The notes under the pieces were generated by a model. It saw only the letters and a program-made list of their open reading frames with translations. It did not search any database and was not told the origin of the DNA. This document shows, one piece after another, positions 1-7,622 of a stretch of DNA of 25,131 nt. The DNA lies in IMG/VR virus record IMGVR_UViG_3300037042_000140, positions 1 to 25,131 of that record; one strand, written 5' to 3'. How positions within the stretch are numbered: the first letter of the stretch is position 1; every line of letters begins with the position of its first letter. Source of the DNA: a virus. Position numbers and translations under genes: made by a program.

Positions 1-3000
1 GTCCTCTTTTAGCATCTATACTCACTTGTCCTTGTGGTATCTTAAGGAGCATTTTGTTCTGTGTTCCTACATAACCTAAGTCTGTTTCAGCAAAGTCAAT
101 TGGAGGAGCTCCTCTGAATAACAAAGGATTACCAACGTAAGCAGCCTGTGGGTTGCTAGTATCAATTGTCAACAAGTTGTTGTACAATAATGTCTTGTTT
201 TCAAATCTAACAAGAATAGCCCTATTCTGAATACCATCTACAGAAATTACATTTCCATAGTTCTGAGGGAAGTCATAATAAGATATGGCTCTATAAATAA
301 GCCAACTATTCACCCTGTTATCAGCATCTATGTTCTGGGCATCAGAATAAATAGCTCTGAATGGATAGTAGGTGTAACAAGGTTTGTCCCAATCTATAGG
401 TAGATTAGTGAACGTATTTTCTCTGTTTTGTTTAGAATATGTGACATTATAGTAGTAGGTGTTATCCTGAACAATAGGAACATAGTCTTCTTGCACCCAA
501 TCATCAGGAATACCTGTGCTTACATGAGGCCAGAAATCACCTTCTCTATTATTAAATGCTTGTCTTAAATCAACGTTGTAAGAGCTCTCACAATAGAAGT
601 TAGGAATACCATAGGCAAACAAATAGAAGTAACCATCATAGAAAGTTCTACTAGAATCACTAGAAAAAACAGTTCCTGGTGCAACAGTTGTACTTGTTGT
701 GGTGGTTGTTGTGCTAGTAGCACTGCTTACAAAAACACTTTGTTCATTAGGACAATCAAAGTTATGAGCCTTATAAGATATGATGTTAGTTAGTGTTCCT
801 CCACTGCTTACATAATTCTTTAGAATAGAACGAGCTGAATGCCAATATTTTGGATAGGCTATATTACCTATCTCATCATAGAATATATCACTGTCATCAG
901 GAGCTCCCACTCTGTTGTCAATAAAGAATGGTAGTTTGCTCTTAAACGTAAATCTGCTAATAAACGTATCACCACCAAATACCGTTTGCACTTGAGTTGT
1001 ACCATTATTTAGAAATGTTTGGAAACCAGTGTCTACAGTTTCATAAGAGTAGATTTGACCATATTGATTTACAAATATATTCTTGAGTGAAGCATAATAA
1101 GACACTACAGATATATCTTCTTCCTTCGCAGGAACATCACAATTACCAATCTCTGATACAGTGAATCTAGACTTATCTGTGAGTAATGGGCTTCCTCCAG
1201 ATATCATGTTAGGACTTTGGTCTGGGAAAGGTAGACCAGGTCTAGTTAAATCTGTTCTTAAATAAACAGATGATTCTCTTTGGAAGTTGTTAATATTATA
1301 CGTATCACCAACGTTCTGTACACCAGGGATAAGGTATCTAGCAATATCTAGATTTCTTTGTTTAATACCCAAGTCATCAGGAACTCCAACACCATAGTTG
1401 TAATCAGCTACAGAGTTGAAAGAATACGCATAATTCCTTCTGGTGATACCGTTTACATATATTGTTAGATAGGCTTGGTATGCAGCAAACATTGCTGATG
1501 CACTAAATGGTGTAGTGAGTGCACCAAGTTTATTAGAGCTATCAAGAGCTTTCACCTGAGCTTCTTCTGATAGAAGCTTGTACTTAGCATTGTTTCTAAC
1601 TTGTACAAAATGAGCACTACCACCACCAAACATTACACTCTCAAGCTTTAGAATACCACCTAAGAAAGGTTGTCCAAAAGATGTTTCAGGAGAGTTGAAG
1701 ATTTGTCTGTATTTTTCTGTTACACCATGTTGTGGAGTTTCAATCTTACAGTTTGGTCCAGTGGTGCGTGTAGGTCCAGTGAAACAAATATTATCAGCAT
1801 TTTCTGTTGCTACAGGAACTGTTCCAGGCACTGCGTTAAATGTAAAGGTTTCTACATCTGGCCATCCTTCTATCCATGCTGTAGAAGGTCCATTATATAT
1901 ATCAACCCATTCAATCCTACCACCTGCTTTAAGGAATGTAGGAGGACATATTGTTGCCACCCATGTGTCGTATGTAGAAAGTCCTGTCTTTCCTGTTGCA
2001 GGAGCTAGGATGATTGGTTTGGTTGTAGAACATAAATGATATGCACCTGTAGCATAATATTTCTGTGTTCCTGTTTTATTATTATTACAGTCAGTGTATT
2101 GTACCTCTGCACAATCAGCACCCCCTCCAGAACAAGGACCTAGAGAGTCAATAAATATGTTGTAATCATCACATATCTGTGCAAACGCATTGTTGTTTGA
2201 ATTAAGGAATGGATCTTGGTTAAGATCGTTGTACGGATAGTTAGGATAGAAGAAGGTTTGTTTCTCTCTTTCATATGTATTAACATTCCTAAGAATTCCC
2301 TTAGCAACAATAGACTTGTTTGTACCGCGATCTGCACGTATAATTTTAAATCCAGCAATCTCATCTTTCTGTTCTGTTGTTAAACTAGAACTCTGAATTA
2401 ATGACTCAATTTGTTGTATATCCAAACGAACACCAATAGGAAATATACCATCGTTTCCTTGAACTAACGCATTTGGACCTAAGAATATCTTAGACTCGTA
2501 CGCAGGGCTAATGTTAACATCAGGAAACTTGTGATGTCTGATAGGCTGACCAGCCAAATCACCCCACACTTCTGTATTACAGGGATAGGTTTCTGTAGAC
2601 TGCCAGTAAGAAAACTCACCATATTGATATGGACCTTTGTAATTTTCTGCTGGAGAATAACCAGGAGAGAACCCTAATGCATATCCTGTATTGTATATTT
2701 TCCAATAAGGACTTGTTCCTGTAAGAGGATCAGGCTCACCTATGAAGTCATCATTACTAGGACTCACTGGTAATAAATCGTTGCTATTTGCTATTCTACC
2801 AGGAATATGGAATCCATCAGTTTGTTTACCATTGTTAAGCAGAAATACTATTTCAAAAGCATACACCTCATCCCTTAGATATCCTCTGAGGTTGGTGGCG
2901 TTCAGCTCATCTGCATAGTTCTCGTTAGCTGGTATTCTCCAGCTTTCCCATTGCAGAGTGATATTGTTAGCAATCCCTTGATAGTTAATACGATCAATAG

Positions 3001-4012
3001 ACGTGAGATTGTCCCATACAAGAATATCCTGTACGTTTGTAAGGTCTTGTGCAATGTCATAATAAGGGAACTTCTCAAATATATCATTGATGGTCAGCCT
3101 GATTTGTGTAACATTCTGACCTGTGTATGTGATTTGTTTCTGTAAATTGTCAATGTAATATGTACCAGCAAGTTCTACAGAAGTGATACTGTTAATGGTT
3201 TTGATCACTGCTAGATTAAAATACTGATAGAGTCCTGTGTCCTCAAGGTTGTTGATATTGAGGATGATAGATTTACCAACAGGATAGTTGAAGTTTACTG
3301 ATGTAATGAACTTATCAGCAATAGGTGTAGGGTTGGTTACAGAGTAGTAGGATGTGTAAGGGTTGCCCTGAGGATCAGAGTATTGAATAGCAAACTGATA
3401 TGTACCAGCTATCAGATTACCTGTGCTAGCAACATCTATCACCTCTAATTGAGGAATCTTAAAATTAGGCTGAAGCTTAAGTTGATTACAATCTACATCA
3501 TCTGTGTATTCTGGATTGCAAAAAGGAGTGCCAGACTTGAGTATTTTTGGAATATCATCAATGTCAAGATACCTTCTAGGATTGTAACCATCTGTCCAAT
3601 AAATCTCTGTGGTACAGTTAGTTATTTTATGAGCTGCCTTGTGAATTGGATAGTTAACATTAAAGTTTAGACAAGGGGCATTTACAAGTACACGATAGAC
3701 ACAATCGTTATTCTGCATATATCCAATCTGGCTAGCACCAGTTTCTGGATTAGTGATGAAGAATATATGTTTACTTTTCTCTTGGATGAAATGTGTACCG
3801 ATAAGTACATAACCAGAAGGGAATGTAACACAAAGTTCATTCCCTGGCTCATTCTGATAGTTTACAGAATTAGCATCAAAGTTTTCTACAGCAGCATTCA
3901 ATGCGTATGTCAGTTTCCCTTTTGGAATCTGATTAACGGTTTGGTCCATGTTAAGACCAGTGGTAGCATTATTATACTCCTGCCTAATATTGCCTTGTTC
4001 CTGTTCAGCCAT
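1..4012 (-). CDS. Tail muzzle-type protein of crAss-like phage (C-terminus cut by window edge)
   Basis: The frame is open from an ATG at 4012 to the left edge, giving at least 1337 residues; the end lies outside. The protein probably forms the distal part of the short tail, as the large muzzle protein does in crAss-like virions. The N-terminus starts MAEQEQGNIRQEYNNAT and is followed by TEIYWTDGYNPRRYLDID. A mid-protein block contains ETSFGQPFLGG, and the visible end reads GYVGTQNKMLLKIPQGQVS followed by IDAKRG, a combination I associate with crAss-like muzzle proteins. A Thr-rich run (TSTTTTTTSTT) lies near residue 1100, and several Cys-containing segments occur around residues 620-760. The gene starts 5 nt after the ring protein stop, so it is probably co-transcribed. 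Family assignment is from memory of the family; the role is inferred. Confidence 0.8.
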   Translation of the reverse strand, partial: MAEQEQGNIRQEYNNATTGLNMDQTVNQIPKGKLTYALNAAVENFDANSVNYQNEPGNELCVTFPSGYVLIGTHFIQEKSKHIFFITNPETGASQIGYMQNNDCVYRVLVNAPCLNFNVNYPIHKAAHKITNCTTEIYWTDGYNPRRYLDIDDIPKILKSGTPFCNPEYTDDVDCNQLKLQPNFKIPQLEVIDVASTGNLIAGTYQFAIQYSDPQGNPYTSYYSVTNPTPIADKFITSVNFNYPVGKSIILNINNLEDTGLYQYFNLAVIKTINSITSVELAGTYYIDNLQKQITYTGQNVTQIRLTINDIFEKFPYYDIAQDLTNVQDILVWDNLTSIDRINYQGIANNITLQWESWRIPANENYADELNATNLRGYLRDEVYAFEIVFLLNNGKQTDGFHIPGRIANSNDLLPVSPSNDDFIGEPDPLTGTSPYWKIYNTGYALGFSPGYSPAENYKGPYQYGEFSYWQSTETYPCNTEVWGDLAGQPIRHHKFPDVNISPAYESKIFLGPNALVQGNDGIFPIGVRLDIQQIESLIQSSSLTTEQKDEIAGFKIIRADRGTNKSIVAKGILRNVNTYEREKQTFFYPNYPYNDLNQDPFLNSNNNAFAQICDDYNIFIDSLGPCSGGGADCAEVQYTDCNNNKTGTQKYYATGAYHLCSTTKPIILAPATGKTGLSTYDTWVATICPPTFLKAGGRIEWVDIYNGPSTAWIEGWPDVETFTFNAVPGTVPVATENADNICFTGPTRTTGPNCKIETPQHGVTEKYRQIFNSPETSFGQPFLGGILKLESVMFGGGSAHFVQVRNNAKYKLLSEEAQVKALDSSNKLGALTTPFSASAMFAAYQAYLTIYVNGITRRNYAYSFNSVADYNYGVGVPDDLGIKQRNLDIARYLIPGVQNVGDTYNINNFQRESSVYLRTDLTRPGLPFPDQSPNMISGGSPLLTDKSRFTVSEIGNCDVPAKEEDISVVSYYASLKNIFVNQYGQIYSYETVDTGFQTFLNNGTTQVQTVFGGDTFISRFTFKSKLPFFIDNRVGAPDDSDIFYDEIGNIAYPKYWHSARSILKNYVSSGGTLTNIISYKAHNFDCPNEQSVFVSSATSTTTTTTSTTVAPGTVFSSDSSRTFYDGYFYLFAYGIPNFYCESSYNVDLRQAFNNREGDFWPHVSTGIPDDWVQEDYVPIVQDNTYYYNVTYSKQNRENTFTNLPIDWDKPCYTYYPFRAIYSDAQNIDADNRVNSWLIYRAISYYDFPQNYGNVISVDGIQNRAILVRFENKTLLYNNLLTIDTSNPQAAYVGNPLLFRGAPPIDFAETDLGYVGTQNKMLLKIPQGQVSIDAKRG

Positions 4013-4017
4013 TATTA

Positions 4018-4992
4018 TTAGTTATTACGTCTCCAACCATATCTATTACTACGGTTGGGGAGTTCATACATGTTAAATCTATTCAAGTCATTCTTAATCC
4101 TGCGCTGTTTAGCCCAAGGATCTTGTTTCTTAATTTCAATGTCAGCCATGATGAATGCTTCTTCAGACTGCTGTTTGTAGTTCATCATTTTTCTTTCCAA
4201 TTGATTATAGGTCTCATCATTGGTCTGATTGCTGAGTGTTTCTATCACCTTGTATTTGATAAACGCCTCAATATACTCTCTGATACGATAGTTGTTAGGA
4301 ATCATTTGATTACCCACTTGATCATATTCTGTAACATAGAATATCATATGTACAACACCATTTCTGAAGTTGGTTACAAACTTATTGTCTCTAATGTCAA
4401 AACTATCATATCCAGCAGATCCAGGAGTGAACTCACGAAGAGGAGGAGCCTGTGAATAGAATTCCCAGTTGTTTGTATAATCTACACTACAGTTCTTTTG
4501 TACAGATATATTACCTGGTTTGAGTAGATATTCCCTCTGATATAACACAGGGGCTTGGTTGTTTGTCTTATACACTGTCTCAATTAGCTGAGGCATACAA
4601 CTACCATCACATCCCACATTACCACAACAAGGGCTAGGACAAGATGGTCCACCGTATGTAACAGGACTCACTTGAATCGTAGTGGATGTAGCAGCTTGTG
4701 AATAGAATGAATTAGCTTGTTGATATGGGAAACCGTTAACAGCTGTGCACATCCAAGCTTCACGTACAGCAATAAAGTTATCTGGAAGCCTAGCTTCATA
4801 ATCACTGATGTACAACACTTGCTCTTGAATAACATACGTAGCCCTACCTAGCTTTCTAAGACATTTGTCTAGATAGGTGGGGAACATCAAATCATCTACA
4901 GCCCCTGTATCGAAATAGCTTTTAAACTCTTCCTTTACTGTGGAGTAGATAATCTCAGGAGAGATGAAGTTATATTTGTAATAGTATGCCAT
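4018..4992 (-). CDS. Ring/connector protein of crAss-like tail (R1-like)
   Basis: A 324-residue protein placed directly before the muzzle gene, the position of the first ring protein in crAss-like phages. It probably stacks between the portal assembly and the muzzle. The N-terminal half is largely helical by eye (residues 10-60) and then has the stretch VLYISDYEARLPDNFIAVREAW, typical of these connector proteins. Residues 118-132 hold a Cys cluster (C118, C122, C123, C128, C132) with Gly and Pro between. The C-terminus has a helical segment (about 235-290) and a basic end rich in Arg and Asn (NRSNRYGWRRNN). The start codon follows an AAATAA leader 4 nt after the preceding stop. The structural role is inferred from homology memory and position. 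Confidence 0.7.
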   Translation of the reverse strand: MAYYYKYNFISPEIIYSTVKEEFKSYFDTGAVDDLMFPTYLDKCLRKLGRATYVIQEQVLYISDYEARLPDNFIAVREAWMCTAVNGFPYQQANSFYSQAATSTTIQVSPVTYGGPSCPSPCCGNVGCDGSCMPQLIETVYKTNNQAPVLYQREYLLKPGNISVQKNCSVDYTNNWEFYSQAPPLREFTPGSAGYDSFDIRDNKFVTNFRNGVVHMIFYVTEYDQVGNQMIPNNYRIREYIEAFIKYKVIETLSNQTNDETYNQLERKMMNYKQQSEEAFIMADIEIKKQDPWAKQRRIKNDLNRFNMYELPNRSNRYGWRRNN

Positions 4993-4996
4993 TTAT

Positions 4997-5473
4997 TTAC
5001 ATTTTCCATTCATGATAAATATGTTGATACCTATCATTGGTTTTGATATAGTGAGATAGTAATCTTGATGTATTTCTGGAAGGTTTAAAATACCATAGAG
5101 CAGAATGTCTGAATCTTGCTGTGTCTTTAAACCAAATCCACCCAAAGAAATAACCTTCTGTATGGAAGTTAAAATTGTAGATGCGTTTGCCTTTCTCTTT
5201 TGTTTTCTTCCAGTCTATAGGAAGATTGACAAACTCTTTACCATCTATTCCCTTTATCTTCCTACGCTTTTTCTTGTTAATAGAGAACTCACCAAACCCA
5301 TATGGAAGCCTTGCCCTTTCTCCTGTCTCAAGGATGTATTCTTTGAAAGCCTCATTATAGGTGTAGACGATGTTTCTCCACTCATCAAACGTAAGTTTAA
5401 TTGAGGGATTTTTCTTACAGAAATTGTTGTAGTTTTCTTTGCTTGCGCTTCTCCAGTCTATTTTTACTCGCAT
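4997..5473 (-). CDS. HU/IHF-like DNA-binding protein candidate of the crAss tail cluster
   Basis: A 158-residue basic protein. Residues about 25-75 resemble the HU/IHF fold: a helical stretch (TFDEWRNIVYTYNEAFKEYI), then ARLPYGFGEFSINKKKRRK, comparable with the GFGxF-x-R/K-rich beta segment of HU/IHF. IHF-like subunits are among the conserved genes near the ring proteins of crAss-like phages. The rest, with aromatic WIWFKDTARF and WYFKPSRNTSRLL, is an extra domain I do not recognise. I start it at the ATG at 5473, just after the upstream TGA (TGATATG), rather than an ATG at 5518 that would overlap the upstream gene by 44 nt. It could instead be a structural protein with only superficial HU similarity. 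Confidence 0.55.
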   Translation of the reverse strand: MRVKIDWRSASKENYNNFCKKNPSIKLTFDEWRNIVYTYNEAFKEYILETGERARLPYGFGEFSINKKKRRKIKGIDGKEFVNLPIDWKKTKEKGKRIYNFNFHTEGYFFGWIWFKDTARFRHSALWYFKPSRNTSRLLSHYIKTNDRYQHIYHEWKM

Positions 5474-5474
5474 A

Positions 5475-6203
5475 TCATCTAAGGTTTGGAGCGTTAGGTG
5501 CTTGACCATCAACTCCATCGCTTGTGATATCTGTTTTAAGTGCGAAGTAGGTATTTAATAACTTCTGAGAAGTTAATTCAAGAACTTGTTTTTCTAGGTA
5601 GCCAGGAACAGGAGATTCTTTATCAAGAGGATTCTTGCAGAGTTCTTCTGTTGTGTAGTCTGGGCTTCCACAGCCACATTCTGGATACATAATAGAATTA
5701 GGAACATCCTCTTCAAAAAGAGCAACAAGTCTGATGGCTTTTAGAAGTGGATTGTTTACATACAAATATCCATTAGTAATCCAGTAGTATTCTTCCTTTT
5801 TAATTATAGGAAGCTTAAGCAAGTTGATGTATCTATTGATGGTTATTTCTTTTAACTTCTTTCCTTGTCCACTAAGAGCATTGATTGAATACACACCCTG
5901 TATAACATATTGGTAATTACCTTCTGTAATACGAGGAAGTTTTAATTTAGTTCTAGATACACTGCAAGGATCAGAATACTCACAGCATTCAGAAATAGGC
6001 ACTTCCACCATTTCCAAACATGGAATAGTAGTGAACACTGTATCAGTGGCCCAAAGCTTCCTTAGATTAGTCTCACGCTTTATCAAAAGGAAGGCATTAT
6101 TCTTAATCTCAGACATAACAGCTCTATCCGTGATCAAGTTATCTGTAGACAGTAACTTGTGCATGGAGCGTACATCTGAAACTAATTTTCTAAAAGTAGA
6201 CAT
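5475..6203 (-). CDS. Tail stabilisation / second ring protein candidate
   Basis: A 242-residue protein whose ATG overlaps the stop of the phosphoesterase gene (TAATG), so translation is probably coupled. The N-terminus is helical and basic (FRKLVSDVRSMHKLLSTDNL), followed by beta-rich segments and Cys motifs (ECCEYSDPC near residues 72-80; ECGCG near 173-177). The final 40 residues contain a helix (LEKQVLELTSQKLLNTYFAL). Size, position just before the ring and muzzle genes, and overall appearance match the P22 gp4-like stabilisation/ring proteins of crAss-like phages. I cannot confirm this without a profile search. Confidence 0.55.
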   Translation of the reverse strand: MSTFRKLVSDVRSMHKLLSTDNLITDRAVMSEIKNNAFLLIKRETNLRKLWATDTVFTTIPCLEMVEVPISECCEYSDPCSVSRTKLKLPRITEGNYQYVIQGVYSINALSGQGKKLKEITINRYINLLKLPIIKKEEYYWITNGYLYVNNPLLKAIRLVALFEEDVPNSIMYPECGCGSPDYTTEELCKNPLDKESPVPGYLEKQVLELTSQKLLNTYFALKTDITSDGVDGQAPNAPNLR

Positions 6204-7453
6204 TATAAATATTGTTTGAATATGTTTGTCATTCCATCCTTGTTATCAATAAGGAAGGCAGTCACCTCACCTCGCGCGCACGTGTACCCATTCTTCTCAT
6301 CCCATCCACTCTTTGCATTTGAGAATGCAGGTATCTGGTAAAATTTAATTCCGTTAAAATCCTGACTCAACTCATGGTGCTTATCACCTGTGAAGATGTA
6401 ATACACATCATGATTGGACCATTCATCTTTATATTCCATTGGGAATATACCAGCCAGCTTAGCAGGCTTCATAGCATCCCCATGATTGAACATCATTGCA
6501 GAAATACCGTAGCTAATATACTTTCTATATCTAGGAGAGCAATCAAATGTCAACCTATCAGTGTTTCTAAAATAGGTTTGTAGCCAATTGATTAAATGCC
6601 ATCCTACATATTCATCATGATTACCAGCCACATACACAACATCCACACATTTGGCATAGTTGAGCAGTAGGGTTATCATCAATATCTCGTGGTCACATAT
6701 GGCCTCAAATGACTTGTGGTAGCCCTCTATATTCTGTTGAGGAGTGCCCCTGGTTGTAGTTCCAGTGAATTCACTATTAAACTCATCTGAACCAATGATG
6801 TATATCACTTTTTCTAGGTTATTTGATAGAGTAGCTTGGTTGAGGATGGTTTCCACCCTATAAGCCATTCTAGCAAATCTCTCTTCAATATCATTGTTTC
6901 CATCAACATCAAGTTTGTTGTAGTGCGCATCTTGTTTATTAATAACAAGAGCAGCATTAGACTTTCCTGGCTGTAGTTTGGGGGACATAATTTCCTGTGA
7001 AACAGGAGAATAATCACTAAGGAATGTTATGAAGGAATCTTGAAACACTTGTTCATCTTTCTTCTTACCCAACCAAGCTTTCACTTGATAGTGTGGAGTG
7101 TCAACATTTCCCCAGTAGTTCTGAACGTATTTAGTTATTTCCCATTTATCTGTATCAATCTTACACTTCTCAATCAGCTCCTCTAAACTTTTAATTTCTT
7201 CTTTTGAGTTGAGGACTATCTCGCCTGTTCCTTTCTGCACATCCTCAATAAATCTAACAATTGTGTCTTCTAGTTCTCCAATGTAATTTGCAGTTTCTGC
7301 ATCTTCCCTTGCTATCTGGGAATCTCGGAGCTCCTTCATCAATTCATCCACCTCATTTTCTGTAATGTTTAGCTTGTCTGCATAGAACTTTTTGCTTTTC
7401 TTCCAATGAAGCATTTGCTCCAGTTGGTACAGAAGGGATTGATTTTCAGGCAT
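6203..7453 (-). CDS. Calcineurin-like metallophosphoesterase with N-terminal helical extension
   Basis: A 416-residue protein with the ordered metal-binding motifs of the metallophosphoesterase superfamily: DAH at 175-177, GSDEF at 221-225 (GDxxD-like, with one extra residue), GNHDE at 277-281, NHGD at 323-326 and GDKHH at 356-360. Such enzymes use two metal ions to hydrolyse phosphodiesters or monoesters; the substrate here is unknown. Residues 1-100 are helical and charged, and residues 20-43 (SKKFYADKLNITENEVDELM) look like a helix-turn-helix. The gene is first after a strong terminator and has its own promoter, and it is translationally coupled to the ring-protein gene downstream. Nuclease, protein phosphatase or nucleotide hydrolase are all possible; the domain call itself is firm. 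Confidence 0.85.
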   Translation of the reverse strand: MPENQSLLYQLEQMLHWKKSKKFYADKLNITENEVDELMKELRDSQIAREDAETANYIGELEDTIVRFIEDVQKGTGEIVLNSKEEIKSLEELIEKCKIDTDKWEITKYVQNYWGNVDTPHYQVKAWLGKKKDEQVFQDSFITFLSDYSPVSQEIMSPKLQPGKSNAALVINKQDAHYNKLDVDGNNDIEERFARMAYRVETILNQATLSNNLEKVIYIIGSDEFNSEFTGTTTRGTPQQNIEGYHKSFEAICDHEILMITLLLNYAKCVDVVYVAGNHDEYVGWHLINWLQTYFRNTDRLTFDCSPRYRKYISYGISAMMFNHGDAMKPAKLAGIFPMEYKDEWSNHDVYYIFTGDKHHELSQDFNGIKFYQIPAFSNAKSGWDEKNGYTCARGEVTAFLIDNKDGMTNIFKQYL

Positions 7454-7481
7454 TTACGATTTGATTTAGTTAAAATTACAG

Positions 7482-7513
7482 TAAAGGTACGGAGGTTTTT
7501 AATATTTTCCAAA
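7482..7513 (-). promoter_or_regulatory. Bacteroidota-type promoter before metallophosphoesterase gene
   Basis: On the minus strand TTTG at 7513-7510 is followed after 20 nt by TACCTTTA at 7489-7482 (then C), matching the Bacteroidota vegetative consensus TTTG, about 19 nt, TAnnTTTG with one change. It lies between the terminator of the fibre gene and the ATG at 7453, predicting a leader of about 20-25 nt. The same pattern occurs before the scaffold gene. Confidence 0.65.
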
Positions 7514-7562
7514 TTATTTTAACCTTTCTAGTTATCCATTCTAACTAAACTTGTTATAAATA

Positions 7563-7591
7563 AAAAACTCCTAGAACCGAAGTCCTAGGAG
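7563..7591 (-). terminator. Intrinsic terminator after the collagen-like fibre gene
   Basis: Read on the minus strand: CTCCTAG, an A-C mismatch, two more pairs closing a CTTCGG tetraloop (the very stable C-UUCG-G type), then CTAGGAG, followed directly by TTTTTT. Stem plus T-run is a textbook factor-independent terminator. It lies 31 nt past the fibre stop codon and upstream of the next promoter, so it ends the head-and-fibre transcription unit. Confidence 0.85.
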
Positions 7592-7622
7592 AAACCCTGT
7601 AAAACCAACAAAACAGGATTTT

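Noticed and set aside
1670-2039. Plus-strand open frames across 1670-2039 and others across 1-4000.
   Set aside because: They lie opposite the continuous muzzle reading frame, have no leader and encode no recognisable protein.
5474-5518. Upstream ATG at 5518 for the HU/IHF-like gene.
   Set aside because: It would overlap the upstream gene by 44 nt, while the ATG at 5473 sits directly after that gene's stop.
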